A DNA stretch of 15,320 nt from JANXQE01 sp035651635 (GCA_035651635.1 DASRFK010000323.1:1-15320), one strand, 5' to 3'; shown: positions 1 through 7,327, counted from the stretch's first letter. Numbers and translations are program-made. The notes: generated from the letters alone by a model not told the origin.

Positions 1-3000
1 GCAATAGCGTCGAGGGGCATACCTTGGTAACGACGATTTGGGGCACTGTCAGGGCAGTGCAGGTGGCCGTATAGGTGTCGGCTACAGTCAGACCGGAACA
101 GATGTCCTGGCCGGTGGCATCGACGGTGCTGGAACTAGAGCAACAGTTTAAAGGTACCTGATAGCTGCCCGTAAAATTGGCCGAGGCGCCTGGCGCAAGC
201 CTGGCGACAGTGAATATCACCGTATTGGAAGCGGGCCGGTTGTTGAACACAATGACATTGGTCAAGGTGATATTGCCGACATTAGAAACGGTGCCGCGGT
301 ATGTGAGCACACCGCCTGGCAACACCGGGGTGGCGGGACAATCCTGCGTGACTTCAATCTCGGGAGCCAGTTGAACATCGCAGGTCGCCGTAGCCGAATT
401 GGTGACCGATACCCCGCAGATGCTCTTGCCGGTGACTATGGCAATGCTTGTGCTCGAGCAATTCGTCGGCGCCAGGTAACTTCCGGTGAAGTTGGCCGTC
501 TGGCCCGGTGCCAAGGAAGCGGAGGTGAATACCGGCGCGGAGCCACTGAGGTTATTTAGCACAACCACATTGGTCAGTGTCACGTTGCCGGTGTTATGTA
601 CAGTGCCGCCGTAAGTCAGAGGACTGCCGGGCGAAGCGGGCCCGGGCGGGCACGTCAGTGTCATGGCGATGCCAGGTTGGGTAGACAAACTGCAAGTCGC
701 CGCGGCGCTATTGCTGACTGGCACCCTGGTGCAATCATCAGTCCCAGTGGCCGTCACGGTGCTGCTTGCCGAGCAGGTATCGGTCGGCGTGGCGAAGCTC
801 TCGGTGAAATTGGCCGATACCCCAGGCGCCAGGCTGGGCGTCGTAAACACGACCGTGTTGGGCGCTGGATGGTTATTGACAACAGTCACGTTTTTCAAGG
901 TGACATTGCCGGAATTTCGCACCGTGCCGGTGTAAGTCAGAGTAACCCCGTTCGTTTGGACCGCCGGCTCATAAGCCTGCACTTCCGTCAGCGCGAGGAA
1001 ACCGGTCCCGGCCAACTGAACGCGAAGATATCGGCCCGTGCGATTAACCGAATAAACGCCCGGCGCGCCCACATACCCCGGCGTGTAGAAACTGGTGACG
1101 CCTGATTGCGCGAGGGTTGCCGCCAGGCCGCCCGAGAGGAATGGAGTATCCGAGACAAACAAGTACAAGTTGCTGCTTTGCTCGAAGGCCGTATCCGAGC
1201 GGCCCCAAACGTTCACGGTGCGGAGATTTCGGATGCTGCCGAGGTCCACCTGCCACCAGCCGTTTTTCTCGAACCCGGTAATAGCCACGCTGGCACTGAA
1301 AGCGCTGCCATCAGTGTTTCCGTCCACGGCCAAACTAGCGGAGTTCGTAAATCCGTTGCCTACAAAAGTGCTGGATTGTGTCGCGTTACCATTCAGAGCG
1401 ACATTAATCCCGGCGCCTGAGGTATCCGCCGGACAGGCAAGGGTAACGGCAATGCCGGGCGCCGCGCTGACCGAGCAGGTGGAAACGAACGTATCAGCGA
1501 CTGTCGAACCGCTGCACAGATCCTTGCCCGTCACTTTGAGAGTGGCCGCAACGGGGCAGACATCAACGGGAACGGTGTAGCTGCCCGTGAAGGCAGCGGA
1601 CGCCCCGGGCGCCAGTGAAGCCGTCGTAAACACAGTGGTGTTGAGCGCGGGACGATCGCTAACCACCACGATATTGGTAACAGTAATATTGCCGCGATTG
1701 AGAATCGTGCCCGTGTAGGTGAGCAGCGTCCCCGGTGCCGTCGGCGTCGTTGGGCACACCGCGGTGACCGAAATTTGAGCCGCCGTGAGGATGGGGCAAC
1801 TTGTGGTAACCGAGTTGGTAACCGACACGCCGCAGATGCTTTGGCCGGTGGCGGTCGAAACGCTCGTGCTTAAACAATTGGTGGGGGCAACGTAAGAGCC
1901 GGAAAAGTTGGCCGCCTGGCCCGGGGCGAGGATGGGCGACGTGAATATCGGGGAGGCGCCGCTCAGGTTATTCCAGACCATCACGTTGGTGAGCGTGACG
2001 TTGCCCGAATTGCGGACCGTGCCCGTATAAGCCAGCGGACCTCCGGGATTGGCCGGTGTGCCTGGGCAGGCCTGGGTCACGGCGATGCTCGGCGTGGTTA
2101 CCAGCGGGCAGGTCGCCGAGGCAGTATTACTTACCGGGGCACTGCTGCAGTTGTCCTTGCCGGTGGCGGTTACTGTGCTGCTGACCGAACAGGCGTCCGC
2201 ACGGGCAGTGAAACTGGCGGTAAAGTTGGCGGAAGCACCCGGGGCCAGGCTCGCCACGCTCAATACGGTGCTGGGCTGGGCCTGGTTGTCGACAACCGTA
2301 ACGTTATTCAAAGTGACATTGCCGGAATTCCTCACGGCTCCTGTGTAGGTGATCAGACCACCGGCGGGAACGGGCGCAGCCGGACAAACCAATGTCACCG
2401 CAATCGCGGGAGCGGTGGTAATGGGACAGGTGATTGGCAGGGTGCTGGCCGCCACCAAGCCGTTACAAAGGTCCTGACCGGAGGCGCCGACCGTCGTGGT
2501 GGCGCTGCACGCATTGGCCGAAACGGTGTAACTGCCGCTAAAGTTTGCGCCGGCGCCGGGTGCCAGGGTGGCTAAAGTCAAGAGGCGGGTGTTGGCCACG
2601 GGTTGATCGCTCACCACTACGACGTTGGTCAGGGTGATATCGCCCGTATTAGTGACCGTGCCACTATAGGCAAGCAAACCGCCGGGAGCTACTGGGCTGC
2701 CCGAACAATTGGCCGACACGGTGAGCCGAGGCGTCGTGAGAATAGGACAAGTCGCGCTGGCAGAGCTGACGACTGCCGCGCCGCAGACACTCGAAGCCGT
2801 CGCGGTCAACGTGTCAGTCGCGGCGCAATTCGTCGGCGCGGTATAACTGCCGGTAAAATTGGCGGACGCGCCGGGCGCCAGCGAAGCCAGGGCGAAAACG
2901 GGCGTGTTGGCCACTGGACGATCATCGACCACGACAATATTGGTCAAAGTCACATTGCCGGTGTTAGTCACGCTGCCGGAGAAGGTCAGTAACTGCCCGG

Positions 3001-3370
3001 GAGGAACCGGCTGCGAGGGGCATAGCTTGGTCACTTTGATTCCCGGAGTCAGACTGTTCTGACAGGTGATGGTGATAAAATTGGTCAACGTCCTAGGCGT
3101 GGCCGTGAATTGGTCAGTGGCCAGGACGGTCAGGAGCGCCGTGCTCGGAAGGCATGGATTCAACGGAAGCCAGCTTCCGTGGAAAGAGGAGACCTGGCCG
3201 AAAGCAAGATTGGTGGGAAACAAAACGGCGAAAGTGCCACGCTCGTTAATATTGGTTACGGTTACCCCCACTAAAGTGTTGTTGCCGCAATTAGTGACCG
3301 TGCCGGTGAAGGTAATGAGGCCGTTTTCGCCGACGCTGCCGACGCATTGTGCCGTGATCAGGACACAGGG
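1..3370 (-). repeat. Array of ~105-residue Ig-like repeats (coding)
   Basis: The LTYTGTV-type strand recurs with its codons centred near 3308, 2978, 2666, 2342, 2027, 1711, 930, 610 and 300, so spacing is 310-330 bp except for the 781-bp step that contains the F5/8C insertion. Most repeats carry four cysteines (CP near the start, NC/AC/TC mid-repeat, a C in the TGxxxCxx turn, and TC at the end). Repeats resemble each other in steps of three, suggesting duplication of a three-repeat block. The array continues past the left edge. Confidence 0.85.
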
Positions 3371-3874
3371 CAGGTTGACCTGGGTGTTGACTCCCTGGTT
3401 GCCGCCGCCTCTGCTATTGACGTCGTTTTGGTGGATATCTCCCTGGTCGACCGCGGTCGCGCGCACGGTGCCATCGGACCTGACGTCTTGAGCTCGGACC
3501 ACATAACTGACGATGTTAGTATAATAATCGGACTCGCCTGGAGCGAGGAAAGTGCGCCGCAAGGTGATGGCGTTGGTGACCCCATCCGGCGTTACCACGA
3601 AGGCGGTAATCGCGCCGGCACTCGCCGGGTCTAGTTCGCCGGCGTCACAGGCCGGGAAAGGCGAGTTAAGGACAAGCACGCTATAGTAAATGGTGTCGCC
3701 GATGTGCACGTCGGGGAGACTCGTGAAAAGGCTGATACCCAAACCGCTGCCGGTGCATCCTGCCGGGTGGCGGTCGGCGTGGGCCTTGGGAATCGAAATC
3801 CCCAGCAACAGCAGTGCCGCCAGGAGACCCACTTTGATAAAATGACCCGGCCCCGTGGTCCAAGTGAGAAGCAT
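1..3874 (-). CDS. Giant secreted DUF11-like repeat protein with an embedded F5/8C domain (C-terminus outside window)
   Basis: I translated the minus strand from ATG 3874 to the left edge and found it open for 1291 codons without a frameshift; the stop lies beyond base 1. Residues 1-33 form a clear signal peptide (KVGLLAALLLLGISIP core, cleavage near AHA|D). Residues of about 34-170 are a unique N-terminal domain. Then come about ten beta-rich repeats of about 105 residues with the pattern LTYTGTVxNxGNVTLTNVxV...SLAPGASANFTGSY...C...TATCP, which resembles DUF11/DUF7507-type Ig-like repeats. An F5/8C-like domain interrupts one repeat at about residues 821-971. An in-frame ATG at 3949 would add 25 residues, but it would put an unusually long stretch ahead of the signal peptide; neither start has a good ribosome binding site. 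Role inferred: exported surface or matrix protein, perhaps an adhesin. The ligand is unknown. Confidence 0.85.
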   Translation of the reverse strand, partial: MLLTWTTGPGHFIKVGLLAALLLLGISIPKAHADRHPAGCTGSGLGISLFTSLPDVHIGDTIYYSVLVLNSPFPACDAGELDPASAGAITAFVVTPDGVTNAITLRRTFLAPGESDYYTNIVSYVVRAQDVRSDGTVRATAVDQGDIHQNDVNSRGGGNQGVNTQVNLPCVLITAQCVGSVGENGLITFTGTVTNCGNNTLVGVTVTNINERGTFAVLFPTNLAFGQVSSFHGSWLPLNPCLPSTALLTVLATDQFTATPRTLTNFITITCQNSLTPGIKVTKLCPSQPVPPGQLLTFSGSVTNTGNVTLTNIVVVDDRPVANTPVFALASLAPGASANFTGSYTAPTNCAATDTLTATASSVCGAAVVSSASATCPILTTPRLTVSANCSGSPVAPGGLLAYSGTVTNTGDITLTNVVVVSDQPVANTRLLTLATLAPGAGANFSGSYTVSANACSATTTVGASGQDLCNGLVAASTLPITCPITTAPAIAVTLVCPAAPVPAGGLITYTGAVRNSGNVTLNNVTVVDNQAQPSTVLSVASLAPGASANFTASFTARADACSVSSTVTATGKDNCSSAPVSNTASATCPLVTTPSIAVTQACPGTPANPGGPLAYTGTVRNSGNVTLTNVMVWNNLSGASPIFTSPILAPGQAANFSGSYVAPTNCLSTSVSTATGQSICGVSVTNSVTTSCPILTAAQISVTAVCPTTPTAPGTLLTYTGTILNRGNITVTNIVVVSDRPALNTTVFTTASLAPGASAAFTGSYTVPVDVCPVAATLKVTGKDLCSGSTVADTFVSTCSVSAAPGIAVTLACPADTSGAGINVALNGNATQSSTFVGNGFTNSASLAVDGNTDGSAFSASVAITGFEKNGWWQVDLGSIRNLRTVNVWGRSDTAFEQSSNLYLFVSDTPFLSGGLAATLAQSGVTSFYTPGYVGAPGVYSVNRTGRYLRVQLAGTGFLALTEVQAYEPAVQTNGVTLTYTGTVRNSGNVTLKNVTVVNNHPAPNTVVFTTPSLAPGVSANFTESFATPTDTCSASSTVTATGTDDCTRVPVSNSAAATCSLSTQPGIAMTLTCPPGPASPGSPLTYGGTVHNTGNVTLTNVVVLNNLSGSAPVFTSASLAPGQTANFTGSYLAPTNCSSTSIAIVTGKSICGVSVTNSATATCDVQLAPEIEVTQDCPATPVLPGGVLTYRGTVSNVGNITLTNVIVFNNRPASNTVIFTVARLAPGASANFTGSYQVPLNCCSSSSTVDATGQDICSGLTVADTYTATCTALTVPQIVVTKVCPSTLL
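960..1411 (-). other. F5/8 type C (discoidin/CBM32-like) domain inserted in a DUF11-like repeat
   Basis: This is a domain within the giant minus-strand protein, about residues 821-971. It opens with INVALNGNATQSST and AVDGNTDG, continues with NGWWQVDLGSIRNLRTV and VWGRSD, and closes with GRYLRVQL...LALTEVQAYEP. These are the classic beta-strand signatures of F5/8C, CBM32 and fucolectin-type jelly rolls, which commonly bind sugars or lipids. The domain replaces the short loop that in the other repeats joins CPxxP to LTYTGTV, so the split repeat resumes normally afterwards. Domain identity is well supported by motifs; the bound ligand cannot be read from sequence. Confidence 0.85.
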
Positions 3875-3949
3875 CGCGCTTGTTTGAGATGGAGTAGCTG
3901 CTGGCTGAGCGATGCTATTCAATTTTAGTTGTTGGGTCGAACGGATCAT

Positions 3950-4329
3950 AGGTTTGTTTGAGTTGTATTCTGATGTCGCACTGAGCTGGAAATGTTTGGG
4001 CCTGGAAATGGAGGGAACAGAACAGCCAGCCTAAGATGGACGATTAGTTTGCTGCTTGAGGCTCGTGAACAATCAAATCGCGTCATGACAGTGTGATCCT
4101 GTTGGGGGCGCATTGGCGGGCCAAAAGTTCACTTGCTGTGGTTTGGTGATTATTCACAAGGGGAGCAGCATAGGCGGCACCCCGGTTCCGGCCAACGGCG
4201 GGATTCGCCGTGGGGGACTTCCCCCACTACGAGTTTAGCCAAGCGCATTCTCCGGCAAGCCCGGCGCGGGTAAGGAAAGCTCCGGGGTCAATAGAACGCG
4301 GCGACTAACCGTAGAATCCAATTACCTTA
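3950..4329. other. Gene-free 5' region of the giant protein, with two adjacent hairpins
   Basis: No coding frame here has credible composition. It is the upstream region of the minus-strand giant gene. The only structure I see is a pair of abutting inverted repeats: CGGCG/CGCCG at 4196-4210 and GTGGGGGA-CT-TCCCCCAC at 4210-4227. They could be a leader RNA structure or degenerate mobile-repeat remnants; a shorter GGGGAAGTCCCCC palindrome also occurs near 7435. I could not match it to any riboswitch consensus that I know. Confidence 0.5.
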
Positions 4330-4451
4330 GAGCGTGTTCTAAAATCCCGTTTGGAGTCCCGCCTTTAGGCGGCCCGGCGCAGAGACCGCCTAAAGGCGGG
4401 ACTCCAAACCCCGCGGCGCCTGGACCCGATCCGGTATTTTAAAACACGCTC
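4330..4451. mobile_element. MITE-like element with nested palindrome
   Basis: This is a 122-bp non-coding element. Its ends are GAGCGTGTTCTAAAAT on the left and the near-complement ATTTTAAAACACGCTC on the right. It is flanked on both sides by TTA (4327-4329 and 4452-4454), consistent with a 3-bp target duplication. Inside lies a perfect 24-bp inverted repeat (arms 4349-4372 and 4386-4409, core GGAGTCCCGCCTTTAGGCGG), and each arm is itself a hairpin (CCGCC-TTTA-GGCGG). TNA-type duplications are known for some IS5-family transposons, so mobilisation by such an element is plausible, but no transposase is present here. Confidence 0.65.
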
Positions 4452-4551
4452 TTAGGGAGCAGCTCGAGTAAGCGGAGGGCCGCATCGACACGGCTGTCCA
4501 ATTGCAGGACTTGGAAATAACGGAAAGTAACTGCGAGAATGTTTTAGACTA

Positions 4552-4578
4552 CGGCTGAAACGGGTCTAGCTTCAGCCG
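4552..4578. repeat. Inverted repeat CGGCTGAA...TTCAGCCG
   Basis: Eight-base arms CGGCTGAA (4552-4559) and TTCAGCCG (4571-4578) enclose an 11-base loop. It is the first of three different palindromes packed into 4552-4744, downstream of the response regulator gene. No run of T follows, so a classical intrinsic terminator is not supported. Confidence 0.5.
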
Positions 4579-4589
4579 GCTATCGCGCG

Positions 4590-4644
4590 TCTCTGCGGGC
4601 AGGGATGCCCGCGCGCCGGAGCGTGGGCTTGCAGCCCGCAGAGA
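4590..4644. repeat. Inverted repeat TCTCTGCGGGC...GCCCGCAGAGA
   Basis: Perfect 11-base arms at 4590-4600 and 4634-4644, with further internal complementarity (GGGCAGGGATGCCC and GGGCTTGCAGCCC). The architecture, a long outer stem with small hairpins, matches the other REP-like palindromes in this window, but the sequence family differs. Confidence 0.55.
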
Positions 4645-4683
4645 TCCAGGAACTGAATGTGGCGCTTAGGCGTGGGCAGCTGG

Positions 4684-4744
4684 GTTTGGAGTCCCGCCTT
4701 CAGGCGGTTTCGGTGCTGGGCCGCCTAAAGGCGGGACTCCAGAC
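4684..4744. repeat. Second copy of the GGAGTCCCGCC palindrome, 17 bp past the response regulator stop
   Basis: Arms 4684-4707 and 4721-4744 are the same 24-bp palindrome as in the element at 4330-4451, with two mismatches between arms. The loop matches the other copies only when read on the opposite strand, so this copy is inverted. It lacks the GAGCGTGTT ends. It begins 17 bp after the stop of the minus-strand response regulator and could halt or stabilise that transcript, though there is no T tract. Confidence 0.65.
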
Positions 4745-4761
4745 CGAGACCAAAATGCCCG

Positions 4762-5436
4762 CTAAAGGATGGTCAATTGAACACTGCTTTCGATGATGCC
4801 GGCGCTGATGGCGTAACGAGTCAGACCTGCGGTGTCATGGATGTTTAGCTTCGCCATCAGGTGCTGCCGATGCTTATCGATGGTTTTAAAACTCACGCCC
4901 AGTTCCGCGGCGACTTGTTTGTTGGGTTTGCCTTCCGCAATGAGTTGGAGCACCTCCACCTCGCGCGAACTCAGCCGGTTGTAACTCTTCTTTGACGAAC
5001 CCCGCGACGCGGCGGGTCCTTTGGAAGCTTGCATGCGCTTGGAAATCGCCGGACTGAAAAACGTGCTTCCTTTTTGGATTGCGCGAATCGCTGTCGCCAG
5101 AACGTGGGAAGAGGTTTGCTTGAGCAAAAACCCCGACGCGCCCAGAGCCTCCACTTGCTCGATATAAGCGTCATCGCTGTGGGCGGAGAGAATTAGTACC
5201 CGGGCGTCGGGACAAGCTTTGCGAATTTGTCGGGTGGCTTCCAGCCCGTTGAGCAACGGCATGGCGATATCCATCACCACCACGGCCGGGCGCAGCTTGC
5301 GGGTGAGTTGCACGGCCTGGCGGCCGGTCTCGGCTTCGCCAACGACCTCGATATCGTGTTCGTGGCTCAACAAACACCGAAAACCCTCGCGGACTATTTC
5401 ATGGTCTTCCGCCAGCAGGACAGTGATCTTTTTCAT
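4762..5436 (-). CDS. NarL/LuxR-type response regulator
   Basis: A 224-residue two-domain transcription factor. Residues 3-120 form a receiver domain with the acidic pair E10-D11, phospho-acceptor D56 (VVVMDIAMP), S84 and K106 (GFLLKQT), all at the expected places. Residues of about 153-210 form a LuxR/GerE helix-turn-helix (LSSREVEVLQLIAEG, KQVAAELGVSFKTIDKHR). It starts 12 bp after the stop of the histidine kinase gene on the same strand, with no clear Shine-Dalgarno, so the two are probably co-transcribed and translationally linked. The kinase is its likely phosphate donor (inferred from adjacency and matching families, HisKA_3 with NarL type). Target genes cannot be told from this window. 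Length and motifs are normal for the family. Confidence 0.95.
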   Translation of the reverse strand: MKKITVLLAEDHEIVREGFRCLLSHEHDIEVVGEAETGRQAVQLTRKLRPAVVVMDIAMPLLNGLEATRQIRKACPDARVLILSAHSDDAYIEQVEALGASGFLLKQTSSHVLATAIRAIQKGSTFFSPAISKRMQASKGPAASRGSSKKSYNRLSSREVEVLQLIAEGKPNKQVAAELGVSFKTIDKHRQHLMAKLNIHDTAGLTRYAISAGIIESSVQLTIL

Positions 5437-5448
5437 ATTAAATGACTT

Positions 5449-6615
5449 TTAAACGACTTGATTCAGCGGAGCTTCTTCCCCCCCCCGCGGCGGTCGAACA
5501 ATTAGAGGAACTTGTGCGAAGAGCGTCGTCCCCTGGCCGGGTGCGGAGGTGACCGTGAAATTGCCGCCGATCATCTCGAGGCGTTCTCTCATCCCGAGCA
5601 TTCCCAGTCGCTTGCTTCTGTCCGCGCGCAAAAGGTGTTTGTTCTCAAAGCCTTTGCCGTTGTCTTTGACGGTCATGCACACCGCGCCATCAAGCTTGCG
5701 GATACTGACCTCCGCGTGCGTGGCTTGCGCGTGCCGGGCTACGTTGGTGAGTGCTTCCTGGGCGACCCGGTAGAGCACAGTTCGGATTTCGCTGTTCACA
5801 TGCTTAACCGCGGCAAAGGCGGACAGGCTGACACGGATACCGGTCTGCGCCCCGAAGTGTTTCATGAAGGTATGCAGGGCCGGGACCAATCCCAAGTCAT
5901 CCAAAACCGTCGGGCGCAATTCACGGGCAAACTGGTGGACGATGTTGACCGACTGCACCACCAATCGCTGCGTTCGGGCGATGCGGCGCTCCAGGCCCCG
6001 GGTGCTGAGCGAAGCTTTGTTTCTCAAGGTGGCCAGCTGCACATTGATGCTGGTCAAAGTCTGCGCAATGACGTCATGGAGCTCGCGGCTGATCTTCTTC
6101 CGCTCTTCTTCCTGAGCCAGGAGAAGCTGGCGGGACAGCATCCGCAATTGTTCTTGCATCAGCCTGGACTGCTCCAACAACTGGCCGTAATGCTGCTCAC
6201 TTTTTCTGAGCGACTCCTCCGCCGACTTGCGCTGGGCCACTTCCTCCTTCAACTGCTGGTTGGAGGCCGCCAGAGCCGCGGTGCGCTGGCGCAGGGACTG
6301 GTTCAGGCGCTCCATTTGGAGGTTGGTTTCCTGCGCGATGCGATGTGTGTTCTCGATCGGGGTAATGGCCTGGGCAAAAAATGTCCCCGCGCGCCGGACA
6401 ATTGCGGCCCGGGAGTCGGAGGAGAAGTTTGCTAAAGCCAGCTTGATTAATGCCTGTTCGTGAATCCTGGCCAGGTCCAGGGTCTCCAGGCCGAGAGTCA
6501 TGGCCCGCTCTCCCAAGGCCTGTGCGGTCTGCATGCTCCCGCCACGACTCCGCTGTAAGTGTCCGCGCAACGCCGTCTGGTAATGCCGCGACAGGCCGGT
6601 CAGTTCACGCTTCAT
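5449..6615 (-). CDS. Cytosolic HisKA_3-type sensor histidine kinase
   Basis: A 388-residue kinase from ATG 6615; a GTG at 6633 would add six residues. It has no signal peptide or membrane segment, so it is likely cytosolic. Residues of about 1-90 are an alpha-helical domain (GLETLDLARIHEQAL) that resembles the RsbU N-terminal domain. Residues 90-165 look like coiled coil. The H-box has phospho-accepting His180 (KKISRELHDVIAQTL), followed by LRPTVLDDLGLVPAL. The ATPase domain has an N-box (EALTNVARHA, Asn291), DNGKGFE (Asp318) and LGMLGMRERL; all catalytic motifs look intact. Its start overlaps the 3' end of the upstream paralogue by 11 bp, so translation is coupled. A run of nine G residues (coding strand) lies 12 codons before the stop. 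The input signal is unknown. Confidence 0.92.
   Translation of the reverse strand: MKRELTGLSRHYQTALRGHLQRSRGGSMQTAQALGERAMTLGLETLDLARIHEQALIKLALANFSSDSRAAIVRRAGTFFAQAITPIENTHRIAQETNLQMERLNQSLRQRTAALAASNQQLKEEVAQRKSAEESLRKSEQHYGQLLEQSRLMQEQLRMLSRQLLLAQEEERKKISRELHDVIAQTLTSINVQLATLRNKASLSTRGLERRIARTQRLVVQSVNIVHQFARELRPTVLDDLGLVPALHTFMKHFGAQTGIRVSLSAFAAVKHVNSEIRTVLYRVAQEALTNVARHAQATHAEVSIRKLDGAVCMTVKDNGKGFENKHLLRADRSKRLGMLGMRERLEMIGGNFTVTSAPGQGTTLFAQVPLIVRPPRGGEEAPLNQVV
5478..5486 (-). repeat. Nine-base G homopolymer in the kinase 3' end
   Basis: A C9 run on the plus strand is G9 in the coding strand, inside codons CGG GGG GGG G of the histidine kinase. By hand translation, gain of one G replaces the tail and moves the stop to one base before the response regulator ATG, while loss of one G ends the protein four codons later. 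It could be a slippage site or simply error-prone sequence. Confidence 0.6.
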
Positions 6616-7312
6616 GATGTTTGCCGAATTCACGAGCGAATCGCTTGATGCTTTTTACCGATTGATCCACCAGCCGCTGCGTGCTGGCAATGTCTTTCTT
6701 GAATCCTTCCGCGTTGAGCGCGGCTTCTTTCTTCAGTGACAGCAATCGAACATTGATTCCTAAGAGGGTCTGAGCAATTTCGTCCTGCAAATCGTGGCTG
6801 ATCTTTTTTCGTTTGTCCTCATGCGCCGTCAGGATCTGGTGGGCGAGTTTCTGCAAGTGTTTCTGCAGGCGGCGAGATTCCTCCAAGAGCTGCCGAAAGT
6901 GTCCTCCGCTCTTTTTAAGCGCTCGCTCCACCTGTTTGCGGCGGTCAATGCTCTTTTGCAAAGATCTGTTTGAGGAGGCCAGGTCGACGGTGCGCCGGTT
7001 GAGCTTCTTGTCGAGTTGCTCCAAATGAAGGCCCGACCTGAGGGCAGCGCGATGGAGTCTCTCAATGGGCGTGATGCTCTCCTTAAAAAACAACTCGGCC
7101 CGCTTGCTCAGCCCGTTGCTGCTGCTGGAGGCTTCCAGCGCGACGAGCGCTCGCTCGTGAATTTTGGCCACATCCAGGGTCTCCAGCCCCAGGGCCACGG
7201 CTTGGCGTCCCAGCCCGTGTGCCGAACCGAGGCCAGCCCGAGGTCCTCGGCGGAGGTGTCTCTTCAACTCCTTCAGGTACCGTTCGGATAAGGAGGCCAA
7301 TTTACGTTTCAT
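6605..7312 (-). CDS. Histidine kinase paralogue lacking phospho-His and ATPase domain (pseudo-kinase)
   Basis: A 235-residue protein clearly paralogous to the kinase downstream: both start MKR(K/E)L, share the helical domain with GLETLD(V/L)A(K/R)IHE, the TPIE segment, the coiled coil and the HisKA_3 helices. In the H-box KKISHDLQDEIAQTL the residue aligned with the kinase His180 is Gln176 (codon CAG at 6787-6785). The protein ends soon after the second helix (FAREFG), so the entire ATPase domain is missing. The frame is clean, so this looks like a kept, shortened protein and not decay. ATG 7312 is preferred: GGAAG lies 5 bases upstream, and the paralogue also begins at this point; ATG 7327 is the longer option. 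Inferred role: dimerisation or sensory partner that modulates the adjacent kinase. Confidence 0.8.
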   Translation of the reverse strand: MKRKLASLSERYLKELKRHLRRGPRAGLGSAHGLGRQAVALGLETLDVAKIHERALVALEASSSSNGLSKRAELFFKESITPIERLHRAALRSGLHLEQLDKKLNRRTVDLASSNRSLQKSIDRRKQVERALKKSGGHFRQLLEESRRLQKHLQKLAHQILTAHEDKRKKISHDLQDEIAQTLLGINVRLLSLKKEAALNAEGFKKDIASTQRLVDQSVKSIKRFAREFGKHHEA

Positions 7313-7317
7313 GATGT

Positions 7318-7322
7318 CTTCC
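7318..7322 (-). promoter_or_regulatory. Shine-Dalgarno-like GGAAG choosing the pseudo-kinase start
   Basis: On the coding strand, GGAAG ends five bases before ATG 7312. The upstream ATG at 7327 has no such site and abuts an in-frame TAA. The matching stretch ahead of the paralogue ATG 6615 reads TCGGCAAACATC against TCGGAAGACATC here, as similar as flanking non-coding DNA of a duplicated gene. Confidence 0.5.
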
Positions 7323-7327
7323 GACAT

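Noticed and set aside
177..3062. Many short plus-strand frames across the left 3 kb
   Set aside because: They are shadows of the continuous minus-strand repeat protein and inherit its periodicity.
4140..4330. Riboswitch (c-di-GMP or cobalamin type) upstream of the giant gene
   Set aside because: Only isolated short resemblances; the conserved core elements of those classes are not present together.
5512..6435. A 307-codon open frame on the plus strand opposite the histidine kinase
   Set aside because: It is antisense to a gene with intact catalytic motifs, its protein has no family features, and such frames are common opposite GC-rich genes.
6605..7312. Calling the short kinase paralogue a pseudogene
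   Set aside because: The frame is intact, it has a ribosome binding site, its end overlaps the next gene in a coupled way, and the His-to-Gln change sits in an otherwise well-kept H-box.
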